Positions 8,370 to 18,039 are shown, counted from the first letter of the stretch. The stretch is DNA of 64,000 bases from Nocardia camponoti (GCF_014646135.1 NZ_BMMW01000001.1:1381570-1445569); one strand, 5' to 3'. Numbers and translations: made by a program. Notes: generated by a model from the sequence alone, not told the origin.

Positions 8370-9479
8370 TCAGCCTTCTGCTGCCAACTGCCCGCACGCC
8401 GCCGCGATCTCCTGACCACGCGTGTCACGCACAGTGCACGACACACCCTGCGCGATCACCCGCCGAACAAACTCGCGCTCAACAGGTTTCGGGCTCGCAT
8501 CCCACTCACTACCCGGCGTCGGATTCAACGGAATCAAGTTCACATGCACCAACGGACCCAACGCCTGATGCAGCTTCTTACCCAAAAGGTCTGCCCGCCA
8601 AGGCTGGTCATTCACATCACGAATCAACGCGTACTCAATCGACACCCGACGACCCGACTTATCCGCGTAATAACGCGCCGCGTCGAGAACCTCATCCACC
8701 GACCAACGGTTATTCACCGGAACCAACGTGTCACGCAATTCATCGTCAGGCGTATGCAGCGACACCGCCAGACGCACCGACATATCCTCGTCAGCCAACT
8801 TCCGGATCGCTGGCGCCAAACCAACGGTCGACACCGTCACCGAACGCTGCGAAATCCCAAGACCATCCGGCGCGGGCGACGTAATACGACGAACCGCGTT
8901 CACCACCCGCTTGTAATTCGCGAGCGGCTCACCCATGCCCATGAACACGATGTTGGACAGGCGACCCGGACCACCGTGCACCTCACCGTCGCGCAAGGAC
9001 GCGGCGGCGGCGCGCACCTGGTCGACAATCTCGGCGGTCGACAGGTTGCGCGTGAGGCCCGCCTGGCCAGTCGCGCAGAACGGGCACGCCATCCCACAAC
9101 CCGCCTGGCTCGAAATGCACAGCGTATTGCGGTCGGGGTAGCGCATGAGCACGCTTTCCAGCAGCGTCCCGTCGTGGGCGCGCCACAGCGTCTTGCGGGT
9201 GTCGCCCTCGTCGCACGCGATGTGGCGAACCACCGAAAGCAGCGGCGGGAACAATGCGTCGCCGACCTTCTCGCGCACGTCAGCGGGCAGGTCGGTCATC
9301 AGCGCGGGATCAGCTTGGAGGCGACCGTAATACTGGCGAGCCACCTGGTCGGCACGGAACTTGGGCAAACCAAGCTCCTGCACCGCCACTTTGCGCTCGT
9401 CTGAATCGAGATCTGCGAGGTGTCGCGGCGGCATGCCACGGCGGGGAGCGTCGAAGACGAGCGGAACGGAGGTGGCCAT
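8370..9479 (-). CDS. rlmN: Dual-specificity 23S rRNA/tRNA adenine C2-methyltransferase RlmN
   Basis: Radical SAM enzyme that adds a methyl group to C2 of A2503 in 23S rRNA and of A37 in some tRNAs, affecting fidelity and resistance to peptidyl-transferase antibiotics. The 369-residue protein has normal family length. The iron-sulfur cysteines are Cys128, Cys132 and Cys135 (CGMACPFC). Cys348 in [10 protein letters not shown] is the equivalent of the methyl-carrying cysteine, and Cys121 (TLCISSQAG) is the equivalent of E. coli Cys118. The GMGEPL and SAM-binding segments are intact. It lies downstream of cdsA on the same strand, as in mycobacteria, but with the small LapA-like gene on the opposite strand between them. 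A diverged fragment of a second copy lies at 7676-7825. Confidence 0.96.
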   Translation of the reverse strand: MATSVPLVFDAPRRGMPPRHLADLDSDERKVAVQELGLPKFRADQVARQYYGRLQADPALMTDLPADVREKVGDALFPPLLSVVRHIACDEGDTRKTLWRAHDGTLLESVLMRYPDRNTLCISSQAGCGMACPFCATGQAGLTRNLSTAEIVDQVRAAAASLRDGEVHGGPGRLSNIVFMGMGEPLANYKRVVNAVRRITSPAPDGLGISQRSVTVSTVGLAPAIRKLADEDMSVRLAVSLHTPDDELRDTLVPVNNRWSVDEVLDAARYYADKSGRRVSIEYALIRDVNDQPWRADLLGKKLHQALGPLVHVNLIPLNPTPGSEWDASPKPVEREFVRRVIAQGVSCTVRDTRGQEIAAACGQLAAEG

Positions 9480-9541
9480 AGTTTGACCATGTTACCGAGA
9501 AGATGCGTGCACTGTTCATAGCCATCGGCCATGATCGAAGG

Positions 9542-9871
9542 ATGACTACCAATGCCGAGTCTGGGCCCAATGGTGAAATCCCAGAGCCGCCGCTTCCCGC
9601 TGGCACCCCGGCACCCGCGCCAGCGGTCCCGAACACACGGACCGGTTACGCCTGGATTGGCCTGCTCATTGCCGCGATTATCGGCATCGTGCTGCTGATT
9701 TTCATCCTGCAAAACCTTGAGCAAGCCCAGGTCGACGTGCTGTTCTGGAACTTCTCGATGCCGCTCGGCATCACGGTGCTGCTCTCGGTGATCGGCGGCG
9801 CGCTAGTGATGGGACTGGTCGGCGGCGCGCGCATGTTGCAAATGCGCCACGCCGCGAAGAAGTCGCGCTAG
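9542..9871 (+). CDS. LapA/DUF1049-family small membrane protein
   Basis: A 109-residue protein with a Pro/Ala-rich cytoplasmic N-terminus and two transmembrane helices (about 38-62, AWIGLLIAAIIGIVLLIFIL, and about 75-98), joined by the short segment NLEQAQVDVLFWNFSMPLG, which is the hallmark of the LapA (DUF1049) family. Family members are inner-membrane proteins linked in enterobacteria to lipopolysaccharide assembly; the role in actinobacteria is unknown. ATG 9542 was chosen over ATG 9503 because the extra N-terminal residues look non-coding. It is divergent from rlmN, and its end overlaps the end of cdsA by four bases on the opposite strand. Confidence 0.8.
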   Translation: MTTNAESGPNGEIPEPPLPAGTPAPAPAVPNTRTGYAWIGLLIAAIIGIVLLIFILQNLEQAQVDVLFWNFSMPLGITVLLSVIGGALVMGLVGGARMLQMRHAAKKSR

Positions 9872-10776
9872 AGCAGCGCGCTCAGCACCAACCACGAAAC
9901 GAACGCCGACGGCAGCATCGAGTCGAGCCGGTCCATGATGCCGCCGTGGCCGGGCAGCAACGTGCCCATGTCTTTGATGCCCAATTCGCGTTTGACCTGC
10001 GACTCAATCAGGTCGCCCAACGTCGCGACGACAACCAGGCCAACGCCAAGCACGACGCCGATCATCGAATTGGCTTCCAGCAACAACGTGACGGTCAGCA
10101 ACCCGCCGATCACGCTGAACACGAGCGAACCGCAGAAGCCTTCCCACGACTTCTTCGGGCTGATCGCGGGCACCATCGGATGTTTGCCGAACAGCACGCC
10201 AGCCACGTAACCGCCGACGTCCGAGCACACAACCAAGATCATGAAGGTGAGGACGCGCAGGTTGCCGTCGGGTTCGAGGAGTAGCAGCGTCGCGAAGGAC
10301 GCGAGCAGCGGAATCCACGTCAGCGTAAAGAGCGCGATCGCGGTGTCACGCAGGAAGTTTTTCGGTGCGGTCGTGAGTCCGTGGTCGAAAAGGCGCCACA
10401 CCATAATCACCAGCGCGGTCGCCGCGAACGCACCGAGTACGCCGTCCGCGCCGAACGGCCAGCCAAGCCAAAACACCGCCTGACCGCCGACAAGCAACGG
10501 AATACGCGGCACAAGCACGTCGGCTTCACGCAGGCGCTTCGTGACTTCCCACGTCGCGACCGCGACAGCGACGCCGACGACACCGATGAAAACCTTCGGA
10601 ACGAACAGCAAAATCGCGATCAGCGACAGGCCGAGCCCAAGACCAACCGCCAACGCGGCAGGCAAATTACGGCCCGCGCGCGAAGTAGGCGGCTTGCCGT
10701 TGTTTTTGTCGCCAACCGCGGCCTCGATGTCGTCGGACCCGATCTCGGGTGCCGCGCCGGCAGCGTCTTCAGCCAC
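9868..10776 (-). CDS. cdsA: Phosphatidate cytidylyltransferase CdsA
   Basis: Makes CDP-diacylglycerol from phosphatidic acid and CTP, the branch-point lipid for phosphatidylinositol, cardiolipin and phosphatidylethanolamine synthesis. The 302-residue protein has about eight membrane helices and the C-terminal CDP-alcohol-transferase signature (GDLIESQVKRELGIKDMG, then LPGHGGIMDRLDSM), with the catalytic aspartates present. The first 40 residues or so are a polar cytoplasmic tail. The GTG at 10776 is the likely start; the frame stays open upstream only through overlap with frr. It follows frr with a 64-base gap, in the conserved actinobacterial order pyrH-frr-cdsA. Confidence 0.93.
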   Translation of the reverse strand: MAEDAAGAAPEIGSDDIEAAVGDKNNGKPPTSRAGRNLPAALAVGLGLGLSLIAILLFVPKVFIGVVGVAVAVATWEVTKRLREADVLVPRIPLLVGGQAVFWLGWPFGADGVLGAFAATALVIMVWRLFDHGLTTAPKNFLRDTAIALFTLTWIPLLASFATLLLLEPDGNLRVLTFMILVVCSDVGGYVAGVLFGKHPMVPAISPKKSWEGFCGSLVFSVIGGLLTVTLLLEANSMIGVVLGVGLVVVATLGDLIESQVKRELGIKDMGTLLPGHGGIMDRLDSMLPSAFVSWLVLSALL

Positions 10777-10840
10777 GATTGTCCCGTCGCTCAACTCGTC
10801 GTTCCGTTCATCCCCCGCACGAGCGGGACTACCCGCGGTC

Positions 10841-11398
10841 TTAGACCTCGAGCAGTTCGGCTTCCTTGTGCTTGACCAGCTCGTCGATCTGGCCCACGTA
10901 CTTCGCGGTGGTCTTGTCGAGTTCCTTTTCGGCGCGCCCGACCTCGTCCTCGCCCGCTTCGCCGTCCTTCTGGATGCGGCTGAGCTCGTCCATCGCCTTG
11001 CGGCGGACGTTGCGGATGGAGACCTTCGCGTCTTCGCCCTTGCCCTTGGCCATCTTGACCATGTCGCGGCGGCGTTCCTCGGTGAGCTGCGGGACAGTGA
11101 TGCGCAGGATGTCACCGTTGTTAGTGGGGTTGACGCCCAAATCCGAGTTACGGATAGCGTTTTCGATCGGGCCAAGCTGGCTCTGCTCGTAAGGCTTGAT
11201 CACGACCATGCGCGGCTCCGGCACCGTGATGCTGGAGATTTGGGTGATCGGGGTGAGCGAGCCGTAGTACTCAACCAGCACACGAGCGAACATGCCCGGG
11301 TTGGCGCGGCCGGTGCGGATGGTGCCCAGGTCGTCCTTGGCTACCGCGACGGCCTTGTCCATCTTCTCCTCGGCGTCGAAGAGCGCTTCATCAATCAC
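10841..11398 (-). CDS. frr: Ribosome recycling factor
   Basis: Acts with EF-G to split post-termination ribosomes. The 185-residue length is exactly that of the family when started at the GTG at 11398 ([17 protein letters not shown]). GGAGGA about 9 bases upstream supports that start, and a longer frame would run into pyrH. Conserved segments include [32 protein letters not shown] and [14 protein letters not shown]. It follows pyrH by 49 bases and precedes cdsA, forming an operon that couples translation and lipid genes as in other actinobacteria. Confidence 0.96.
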   Translation of the reverse strand: MIDEALFDAEEKMDKAVAVAKDDLGTIRTGRANPGMFARVLVEYYGSLTPITQISSITVPEPRMVVIKPYEQSQLGPIENAIRNSDLGVNPTNNGDILRITVPQLTEERRRDMVKMAKGKGEDAKVSIRNVRRKAMDELSRIQKDGEAGEDEVGRAEKELDKTTAKYVGQIDELVKHKEAELLEV

Positions 11399-11447
11399 GA
11401 CCGATTCCTCCACAGCGTCGTCATCGTCATCTTCCGCGGATGCGGTG

Positions 11448-12176
11448 TCAGGACCGAACCAGGGTGCCGATGGGTTCACCGGCGACCGCGCGGGCGATAT
11501 TGCCCTCAGTCAACAAATTGAACACCAGCATCGGCATCTGGTTGTCCATGCAGAGACTAAAGGCCGTCGCATCGGCGACCTTGAGACCCTTTTCGATCAC
11601 TTCTTTGTGCGTGATCTCGGTGAACATACTGGCGTTCTCGTCAATGCGCGGGTCAGCGTCGTACACACCGTCGACCGCCTTGGCCATTAGCACCACTTCG
11701 GCGCCGATTTCCAGCGCACGCTGGGCGGCGGTGGTGTCGGTGGAGAAGTAGGGCATGCCCATGCCAGCGCCGAAGATGACGACGCGACCCTTTTCCAGGT
11801 GGCGCTTCGCGCGCAGCGGAAGGTAGGGCTCGGCGACCTGGCCCATCGTGATGGCGGTCTGCACGCGCGTGTCGATGCCCTCTTGCTGCAGAAAGTCTTG
11901 CAGCGCAAGGCTATTCATCACGGTGCCGAGCATGCCCATGTAGTCCGAGCGCGCGCGTTCCATACCGCGCTCCTCCAACTCGGCACCGCGGAAGAAGTTG
12001 CCGCCGCCAATCACGACAGCCACCTGAACGCCAGTTTCGACGATTTCGGCGATCTGCTGCGCGACGGTCTGCACCACGTCCGGGTCGAGGCCAACGCCCC
12101 CGCCACCGAACATCTCCCCACCCAGCTTGAGCAGCACCCGGTTGTATCCAGGGCGGTCGTTACCCGGGTCGGTCAT
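11448..12176 (-). CDS. pyrH: Uridylate kinase (UMP kinase)
   Basis: Phosphorylates UMP to UDP, a hexameric enzyme of the amino-acid-kinase fold. At 242 residues it has the usual length. Diagnostic motifs are [41 protein letters not shown] and [23 protein letters not shown]. The ATG at 12176 has AAGGAGA about 9 bases upstream; the longer open frame lacks support. It lies after the tsf terminator and heads the pyrH-frr-cdsA group. Confidence 0.96.
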   Translation of the reverse strand: MTDPGNDRPGYNRVLLKLGGEMFGGGGVGLDPDVVQTVAQQIAEIVETGVQVAVVIGGGNFFRGAELEERGMERARSDYMGMLGTVMNSLALQDFLQQEGIDTRVQTAITMGQVAEPYLPLRAKRHLEKGRVVIFGAGMGMPYFSTDTTAAQRALEIGAEVVLMAKAVDGVYDADPRIDENASMFTEITHKEVIEKGLKVADATAFSLCMDNQMPMLVFNLLTEGNIARAVAGEPIGTLVRS

Positions 12177-12358
12177 GGGTGATGGTCTCCTTCGGCTGCG
12201 AACGGGTGGGAGCGCGACTGCGGCAGGAAATCGGCGCGCAGTGCAGGGCAGAGCGGCATCCATCCTGCCTTATGCGGTTGCGGGAGCGGTAGCAGACCCC
12301 CTCCCGCGCGGCGGTTGACGCCCGCCGTCAACGCTGATTCGCGACGTCAACAGCGAGC

Positions 12359-12396
12359 AAAACGGGCCCCCGTGCGAAGTGCACGAGGGCCCGTTT
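12359..12396 (-). terminator. Intrinsic terminator after tsf
   Basis: Reading on the minus strand, AAACGGGCCCTCGTGC pairs with GCACGGGGGCCCGTTT around a five-base loop, ending in TTTT. It starts 13 bases after the tsf stop codon. It separates the rpsB-tsf unit from pyrH-frr-cdsA, whose own promoter should lie in the 180 bases between it and the pyrH start. Confidence 0.85.
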
Positions 12397-12408
12397 ACGC
12401 GGGTGCGA

Positions 12409-13233
12409 CTAGGACTGGCCGACCTCGAAGCGCGCGAAACGCTTCAGGGTGACGCCAGCCTCGTCAAGAAGGGCCTTGACGGTCTTCTTCGAGTCGGTAA
12501 CGGCGGCCTGCTCAAGCAGCACGACGTCCTTGAAGAAGCCGTTGACGCGGCCTTCGGTGATCTTCGGCAGGGCGGCCTCAGGCTTGCCCTCTTCGCGAGC
12601 GGTCTGCTCGGCGATGCGACGCTCGGCCTCGACCAGGTCGGCGGGGACCTCTTCGCGCGAAACGTACTTGGCCTTGAGCGCGGCAACCTGCATGCCAGCG
12701 GCACGAGCGGCCTCGGCAGCGGCGTCGCCTTCGCCTTCGTACTCGATGAGCACGCCGACGGCGGGCGGCAGGTCCGAAGCACGCTTGTGCAGGTAGGTGG
12801 CGACCGGGCCGTCGAAGGAAACGACGCGACGCAGTTCGAGCTTCTCGCCGATCTTGGCGGCAAGCGCCTGCACGGCCTCGTCGACGGTGCTGTTGTCGAG
12901 CTTGAGCGCCTTCAGGGCGTCGAGATCGGCGGGCTTGGCGGCAGCGGCGGCGGTAACGATCGCCTCGGCCAGCTCCTGGAACTCCGCGTTCTTGGCGACG
13001 AAGTCGGTCTCGGAGTTGATCTCGACCATGACGCCATCGCGAGCGATGACCAGACCCTCGGCGGTGGCGCGCTCGGCGCGCTTGCCAACGTCCTTGGCAC
13101 CCTTGATGCGCAGCACCTCAACGGCCTTGTCGAAATCGCCGTCCGACTCGGCCAGCGCGTTCTTGCAGTCCATCATGCCGGAGCCGGTGAGCTCACGGAG
13201 TCGCTTCACGTCAGCGGCGGTGTAGTTCGCCAT
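12409..13233 (-). CDS. tsf: Translation elongation factor Ts
   Basis: Guanine-nucleotide exchange factor for EF-Tu. The 274-residue protein has the full actinobacterial form: UBA-like N-terminal domain ([20 protein letters not shown]), the EF-Tu-contacting TDFVAKN motif in [13 protein letters not shown], and the C-terminal coiled region. Its length matches mycobacterial Tsf (about 271). It is the second gene of the rpsB-tsf unit, separated from rpsB by 165 bases containing a strong hairpin, and is followed by an intrinsic terminator. Confidence 0.97.
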   Translation of the reverse strand: MANYTAADVKRLRELTGSGMMDCKNALAESDGDFDKAVEVLRIKGAKDVGKRAERATAEGLVIARDGVMVEINSETDFVAKNAEFQELAEAIVTAAAAAKPADLDALKALKLDNSTVDEAVQALAAKIGEKLELRRVVSFDGPVATYLHKRASDLPPAVGVLIEYEGEGDAAAEAARAAGMQVAALKAKYVSREEVPADLVEAERRIAEQTAREEGKPEAALPKITEGRVNGFFKDVVLLEQAAVTDSKKTVKALLDEAGVTLKRFARFEVGQS

Positions 13234-13334
13234 GGGGGCGCGCCCTCTCTGTGTCTGTGGCGGGCTAACGCCCGCGGGTTGTCGGCCGTTTCCGGTGCAT
13301 CTCGGTCGGCCCTACAAGTTTTTCTGACTTAGCC

Positions 13335-13377
13335 CACCTTGCCGACCACACCTGAATACAGATGGGTCGGCAAGGTG
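13335..13377 (-). promoter_or_regulatory. Strong hairpin in the rpsB-tsf intergenic region
   Basis: A perfect 13-bp inverted repeat (CACCTTGCCGACC and its complement) encloses 17 bases that can form a small inner stem. It begins 21 bases downstream of the rpsB stop codon and is about 100 bases before tsf. It has no T-run. It could be a partial terminator that lowers tsf relative to rpsB, or an mRNA-processing or stability element; the sequence cannot decide. Confidence 0.6.
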
Positions 13378-13398
13378 AACAGTGAGCTAGCGATCGGC

Positions 13399-14295
13399 TC
13401 AGAAGTCGGCCGGAGTCGGCTCTTCCTTAGCGGCGTCCGCGACAACCTCGCCACCAGCGGTGGGGGCGACGGTGGCGTCGGCCTCGGCGGCAGTCGCCTC
13501 AGCCTCGGTGACCGCGTTGGGGGCAGCCTGCGCGAGCAGCTCCTGCTCCCACTCGGGGAGGGGCTCGCCTGCGCCAGCCTCAGGCTTCACATCGCCGGAA
13601 GCACGGCCCGCGCGAGCCTGCACGCCCTCGGCCACGGCCGAAGCCACAACCTTGGTGAGCAGAGCGGCCGAACGGATCGCGTCGTCGTTACCCGGGATCG
13701 GGTAGTCGACCAGGTCGGGGTCGCAGTTGGTATCCAGGATCGCGATGACCGGGATGTTCAGCTTGCGCGCCTCGCCGACGGCGATGTGCTCCTTGTTGGT
13801 GTCAACGACCCAGATGGCCGAAGGAACCTTGGCCATGTCGCGGATACCGCCGAGGGTGCGGTCGAGCTTGGTCATCTCACGCGTGAGCATGAGGATTTCC
13901 TTCTTGGTGCGACCCTCGAAGCCACCGGTCTGCTCCATCGCCTCGAGTTCTTTGAGGCGCTGAAGGCGCTTGTGCACGGTGGAGAAGTTGGTGAGCATGC
14001 CACCGAGCCAACGCTGGTTGACGTAAGGCATTCCGACGCGAGTGGCCTCGGAAGCGATCGACTCCTGCGCCTGCTTCTTGGTGCCGACGAAGAGAACGGT
14101 GCCGCCGTGGGCAACGGTCTCCTTGACGAACTCGTAGGCCTTGTCGATGTAGGTCAGCGTCTGCTGCAAATCGATGATGTAGATGCCGTTGCGGTCGGTG
14201 AAGATGAACCGCTTCATCTTCGGGTTCCACCGACGAGTCTGGTGGCCGAAGTGCGCGCCGCTGTCAAGCAGCTGCTTCATAGTTACGACAGGCAT
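13399..14295 (-). CDS. rpsB: 30S ribosomal protein S2
   Basis: Small-subunit protein S2, needed for S1 binding where S1 is present. It starts [20 protein letters not shown], as in mycobacterial S2 ([13 protein letters not shown]), which supports ATG 14295. The core (about 1-225) is highly conserved ([44 protein letters not shown]). The C-terminal 70 residues are an Ala/Glu/Thr-rich acidic extension typical of the Mycobacteriales. The gene is divergent from the M23 peptidase, and the roughly 390 bases between the two starts hold its promoter and a pair of DnaA boxes. Confidence 0.97.
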   Translation of the reverse strand: MPVVTMKQLLDSGAHFGHQTRRWNPKMKRFIFTDRNGIYIIDLQQTLTYIDKAYEFVKETVAHGGTVLFVGTKKQAQESIASEATRVGMPYVNQRWLGGMLTNFSTVHKRLQRLKELEAMEQTGGFEGRTKKEILMLTREMTKLDRTLGGIRDMAKVPSAIWVVDTNKEHIAVGEARKLNIPVIAILDTNCDPDLVDYPIPGNDDAIRSAALLTKVVASAVAEGVQARAGRASGDVKPEAGAGEPLPEWEQELLAQAAPNAVTEAEATAAEADATVAPTAGGEVVADAAKEEPTPADF

Positions 14296-14607
14296 AGCCC
14301 TCGTATCCTTCTTTCGTTGCCGGTTGCCGCGGTAGATCGGTGATCAGCCGCCCTGGCGCCACCGAAATCCCCGGCTCGGTCACATGGACCGAGACCAGCC
14401 GACGATTTCACTGTTCCTTACCGAACGCTCGGCCTTAACGGCTGGCAGAAGCGGCGAGAGACATGCACGGGTGGCGCGCGAAGTCGGTTTGCGTGGGTGC
14501 TCAACGAGCCATCCCGGCACAAACCGCGATATCAGTCTACGCGCAGGGCTTCCGAGGCCGAAATCGCCCCCGCGCGAAAGCCCAGGAAAACGCGTTTGAA
14601 GTGCGCG

Positions 14608-14635
14608 TTATCCACAATTGAGAAAGTTATCCACA
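14608..14635 (+). promoter_or_regulatory. Pair of perfect DnaA boxes (TTATCCACA)
   Basis: Two exact copies of the consensus DnaA box TTATCCACA lie at 14608-14616 and 14627-14635 in the same orientation, 19 bases apart start to start, in a locally AT-rich stretch. They are about 50 bases upstream of the M23 peptidase start and 310 bases upstream of rpsB on the other strand. The rest of the 14296-14686 intergenic stretch shows no ORF or RNA gene that I can recognise. DnaA could regulate either gene, or the site could titrate DnaA; both are inference. Confidence 0.75.
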
Positions 14636-14686
14636 AATGTAATTTTTTGGCGTTTGGACCCCTGCGGCGGCCGCACAGTTGACGGC

Positions 14687-15340
14687 ATGACCGAGTACGC
14701 GAGGCAAACCACCCTGATCGGCCAGTGGCCCATCGCCCTGCCGCCGCCGCCCGTTCGCACCGGGCGGCACACCGCCAAAGCCCGTCGTGAGCTAGCCGCG
14801 TTGCGTCGCGCTCGTCGCAAACGCCTTGCTGGCGCGTTGGCGGTGTTTTTCGCCGTTATGGTCGGCACCACTGTCACCGGTGCGGGACCAGCGGTCGGTG
14901 TCGCGACGGGCGCGTACACGTGGCCGCTACAACCGCGACCTGCCGTTGAGCGGCGCTTCGACCGACCTGAGCACGACTGGCTGCCCGGGCATCGTGGTGT
15001 CGACCTAGCTGGCAGCGAAGGACAGCGCGTGCATTCCGCTGGCGCGGGCATCGTCGTTTTCGCGGGCGAAGTGGCGGATAAACCGGTGGTGTCTGTCGAC
15101 CACGAGGGCGGAATACGCACTACGTACGAGCCGGTGAAGGCCACGGTCCGCGTGGGACAGCGGGTCGCGCGCGGGGCGGTTATTGGGTCGCTAGTGAGTG
15201 GGCACGCCGGTTGTCCTGCTGCTGCGTGCTTGCACTGGGGTGCGCGGCGCGACCAAGGCGCGCATAGTCGGCGCGAGTATCTCGATCCGCTCGGACTACT
15301 GCACGAGGTGCCATTGCGCTTGAAACCGGTGCTGGCATGA
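14687..15340 (+). CDS. M23-family (lysostaphin-like) peptidoglycan peptidase, membrane-anchored
   Basis: A 217-residue protein with an Arg-rich cytoplasmic N-terminus, one signal-anchor helix (about 47-70, LAGALAVFFAVMVGTTVTGA) and an extracytoplasmic LytM/M23 domain. Metal-binding motifs are visible: HRGVDLAG (HxxxD) and CLHWGARR (the final HxH region appears as LHWG). Members cleave peptide cross-links of peptidoglycan or act as amidase activators. A gene of this type sits beside rpsB in mycobacteria as well. ATG 14687 is preferred because upstream codons run through the DnaA-box region. Confidence 0.85.
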   Translation: MTEYARQTTLIGQWPIALPPPPVRTGRHTAKARRELAALRRARRKRLAGALAVFFAVMVGTTVTGAGPAVGVATGAYTWPLQPRPAVERRFDRPEHDWLPGHRGVDLAGSEGQRVHSAGAGIVVFAGEVADKPVVSVDHEGGIRTTYEPVKATVRVGQRVARGAVIGSLVSGHAGCPAAACLHWGARRDQGAHSRREYLDPLGLLHEVPLRLKPVLA

Positions 15341-15394
15341 GTTCTTCCTCGCAGCCAAGGACGCATCGCGGTCGCGTGGGTGGACAATCGGGAC

Positions 15395-15910
15395 ATGCCC
15401 GATGCCGATGCGCCGTTCACCTATCCCGACGTCGGAGCTACCCGCGCGACGCCATTTCCCCAGGGCTATCACCAGTTTCGCGAACGGAAGCTGATTGGGC
15501 ACGGGCGCGACCTGTTCGACCGAGCGGCAGCGCACATCCTGAGCTTCGGCATTCACAAAGGAGTGGGCTTCCTTCCGCGAACCGAAACGCGAATCGCGTT
15601 GCAGGGCACCGAGATCACCGTTCGTATTTCCGTTGGGCCGTTCGGCGTCGACGCGCCTTGTCGAGTGGTGTACGTGATCGACGAACCCAATCGTGCGGGG
15701 TTCGCGTACGGCACGTTGCCGGGGCACCCAGAGATCGGCGAGGAACTGTTCGCGGTGGAGTATGAACCGGATAGTGGCGCGGTTTATGGGGTCATAGCGG
15801 CGTTTTCGCGGCCTGGCGCTTGGTACGTGCGCGCGGCTGGGCCAATTGCTCGAGCGGCGCAGCGGTTGGCGGCGCGGTGGTATCTGTCGACGTTGCCGAC
15901 GGGGAGTTGA
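15395..15910 (+). CDS. DUF1990-family protein
   Basis: A 171-residue protein beginning, after a short leader, with FTYPDVGATR, followed by GYHQFRERKLIGHGRDLFDR and a C-terminal half with FAYGTLPGHPEIGEELFAVE, all typical of DUF1990, a conserved actinobacterial and plant family of unknown function with a SRPBCR-like beta fold. ATG 15395 has GGTGGA 10 bases upstream; a GTG at 15380 is the alternative. It follows the M23 peptidase by 54 bases on the same strand, and its end faces the DUF202 genes. Confidence 0.85.
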   Translation: MPDADAPFTYPDVGATRATPFPQGYHQFRERKLIGHGRDLFDRAAAHILSFGIHKGVGFLPRTETRIALQGTEITVRISVGPFGVDAPCRVVYVIDEPNRAGFAYGTLPGHPEIGEELFAVEYEPDSGAVYGVIAAFSRPGAWYVRAAGPIARAAQRLAARWYLSTLPTGS

Positions 15911-15926
15911 GTGCACACGGCTGGCG

Positions 15927-16226
15927 CTACAGCTGGAGCACGCGGATCAGCGCGACGACGATCAAGGCCGCGACCATCGTCGTCACCGCTGCCACCGGCT
16001 TTGTGCTGGCGGTTGAGCTGCCGTGCGCGATGGCCTGGGCGCGCCACCAACCGAGACCGGTCAAGCCAAAGGCCGTGAACGCGGCTGCCAGCGGAAGTAC
16101 GCCGGTGCCGTTGGGTTGGCGGAGTGCGGCGTCGAGGAAAAGGAGGGCACATCCTGCGGCACCGAGTCCGGTTCGTCGCCACGCGAGGGCGGTTCGTTCG
16201 CGCGCGAGGGTGTCGGCGGCGGTCAC
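15927..16226 (-). CDS. DUF202-family small membrane protein (second of pair)
   Basis: A 99-residue protein with three membrane helices. The motif ARERTALAWRRTGLG near the N-terminus is the DUF202 signature, an amphipathic helix before the first transmembrane segment. The GTG at 16226 overlaps the stop of the preceding DUF202 gene by four bases (GTGA), which I take as the true, translationally coupled start; an ATG at 16247 would overlap by 25 bases. DUF202 proteins such as yeast Vtc1 and E. coli YidG/YidH are small membrane subunits of unclear role in bacteria. Confidence 0.85.
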   Translation of the reverse strand: MTAADTLARERTALAWRRTGLGAAGCALLFLDAALRQPNGTGVLPLAAAFTAFGLTGLGWWRAQAIAHGSSTASTKPVAAVTTMVAALIVVALIRVLQL

Positions 16227-16585
16227 GACAGCAGCATCGCGAAGCACGCCAAGGCCGCGATGAGCGCCACGCCAGCCGACAGCAGCGGAACGAGCGCGGT
16301 GCCGGGAAGGGGTTCACCCGCTCGCATAGCGGCGCGAATGCGTCGCCAGTGGAGGAACGCGCCGACGGCGACGACCAGTGCGAGCAGCAGGCACGCTGTC
16401 GCGATCGGGCCTGCGAAACCGCCGAGCCGCGATGGCTGCACCACCGTGTGTACGGCAACGCCACCCGCGAGCAAGCCGAGCGCGGTGCGCACCCACGCGA
16501 GGAAGGTGCGTTCGTTGGCGAGGGTGAACCGGTAGTCCACCTCATCGTCGTCACCTGTTGGCATGGCCTCTGCTGGGACCGTCAT
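16223..16585 (-). CDS. DUF202-family (YidH-like) small membrane protein (first of pair)
   Basis: A 120-residue protein with an acidic N-terminus, the family motif YRFTLANERTFLAWVRTALG and three membrane helices. Together with the coupled second DUF202 protein it forms a two-gene unit like E. coli yidH-yidG; the two products may assemble. No enzyme residues are visible. The unit stands alone between DUF1990 (convergent) and xerC, whose stop codon lies about 210 bases upstream. Confidence 0.87.
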   Translation of the reverse strand: MTVPAEAMPTGDDDEVDYRFTLANERTFLAWVRTALGLLAGGVAVHTVVQPSRLGGFAGPIATACLLLALVVAVGAFLHWRRIRAAMRAGEPLPGTALVPLLSAGVALIAALACFAMLLS

Positions 16586-16795
16586 CGTCTACACCTCATG
16601 CGCATGCGATCCATCCTGACGGTGCGCGGTGTGGACCAGCGCCGCGACCCACCGGTCTCACCCTCGGTCGCTGACTAGGCGACGCCGGTGGCCCGCGCAC
16701 GGGCGCGCAGGTGCTCGCTCACGAAACACCGACATGCCCTGCTGGCGCTACCGTCCTCACCTGCCCCTCGTCCTGCGCAGAGCAGTTCTCCCGCC

Positions 16796-17719
16796 TCAGG
16801 CGCGGGGATGGGCCTGTTCGTGTACTCGGCGTAGGCGTTCCGCTGACACGTGCGTGTACAGCTGGGTGGTTGCCATGCTCGCGTGGCCCAGTAGTTCTTG
16901 CACAACGCGCAGATCGGCGCCGCCTTCTAGTAGGTGAGTCGCTGCGGTGTGGCGTAGGCCGTGTGGGCTCACGTCGCCGCCGGGGGCGGTCGATGTGACC
17001 TCGTGGACGACGGTGCGCGCTTGCCGTTGATCGAGGCGGGCACCCTTTGCACCCAGGAATAGCGCGCGACCCGACCGTTCGTTCACCAGCGATGGTCGAC
17101 CAACGCGGAGCCAGGCGGTTAGCGCCTCGTCGGCGGGTCGACCGAACGGGACTGACCGCTCTTTGTTGCCCTTGCCTAGGACGCGCACCAGCTGACGTTC
17201 GCGATCGAGGTCGTCGAGGTCGAGGCCGCACAGTTCGCTGACGCGAATTCCCGTGGCGTAGAGCAACTCCACAATGAGTCGATCACGCAGCGCCATCGGG
17301 TCCTGTTGTGCCGCGCCGGATTCCGCCGCGTCGAGCGCGATCTCCGCCTGTTTGCGTGCGAGCACGGTAGGCAATGTGCGGTGTGCTTTGGGCGCGGCGA
17401 GGCGCAGCCCTGGGTCGACGGCGAGGCGGCCAGTTTCGGTGAGCCACGCGGTGAAGGTCCGCGCTGCCGATGCGCGGCGGGCCAGCGTGGAGCGCGCGAC
17501 ATCGTCGTCGACGAGTCGCGCCAACCAGCCACGCAACAGCGCGAGGTCGATCTCACCAACGGACCCTTCTGGAGAACACCCATAGAAGTGGGTCAGCAGA
17601 TTTCGCACGTCGCCGAGGTAGGCCCGCACGGTGTGCTCAGACCGATTCCGCCCGAGCCGCAAATGCCGCCCAAATTCCGTGAGGAGCGCGGTGAGGTCGT
17701 CGGGCAGCAACTCATCCAT
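16796..17719 (-). CDS. xerC: Tyrosine recombinase XerC
   Basis: Site-specific recombinase that, with XerD, resolves chromosome dimers at dif. The 307-residue protein has the SAM-like N-terminal DNA-binding domain (about 8-100) and a catalytic domain with all active-site residues: Arg in [12 protein letters not shown], the Lys hairpin ([13 protein letters not shown]), [31 protein letters not shown] 17719 ([13 protein letters not shown]) gives the normal family size; the longer frame is not family-like. Its place near dprA and rpsB is the same as in mycobacteria, which argues for the housekeeping XerC rather than a phage integrase. Confidence 0.95.
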   Translation of the reverse strand: MDELLPDDLTALLTEFGRHLRLGRNRSEHTVRAYLGDVRNLLTHFYGCSPEGSVGEIDLALLRGWLARLVDDDVARSTLARRASAARTFTAWLTETGRLAVDPGLRLAAPKAHRTLPTVLARKQAEIALDAAESGAAQQDPMALRDRLIVELLYATGIRVSELCGLDLDDLDRERQLVRVLGKGNKERSVPFGRPADEALTAWLRVGRPSLVNERSGRALFLGAKGARLDQRQARTVVHEVTSTAPGGDVSPHGLRHTAATHLLEGGADLRVVQELLGHASMATTQLYTHVSAERLRRVHEQAHPRA

Positions 17720-18011
17720 CCCCCCACCGTGACGCCCCCCGCCCTTGACCGCAACCTTCCGCGCCGATCGCCCACCCCCGACGCCCGGCGTCACCCTGGT
17801 CACCCGCCGATCAGACGGCTCGATCCTGGGGCGAAGCACCAATCCCAGGTCGGGCAACCACAAGCTCAAACGGCTACACAGCGCTACAGAGTGCCGGAAC
17901 CGTTTGCTTAAGCGATCGGCATGCACGAGGTCATGGACGCGACCTCCCGCCTTTGCGGCTCACCGCGCACCGCACAAAGCTCGCACCGAAACCGGACCGT
18001 CTCACGGAGGC

Positions 18012-18039
18012 GCGGGGACATGGGCAACCAAGTCCCCGC
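18012..18039 (-). terminator. Possible hairpin terminator downstream of dprA
   Basis: A perfect 8-bp inverted repeat (GCGGGGAC and its complement) with a 12-base loop lies about 140 bases after the dprA stop on the minus strand. The surrounding non-coding stretch 17720-18180 shows nothing else I can support; short open frames on both strands there look like chance in GC-rich DNA. Confidence 0.35.

Noticed and set aside
8036..8884. His/Pro/Thr-rich plus-strand frame
   Set aside because: Mostly antisense to the intact rlmN; no recognisable domain.
16796..17719. Phage or island integrase
   Set aside because: Sequence and neighbourhood match housekeeping XerC; there is no tRNA attachment site and no phage genes nearby.
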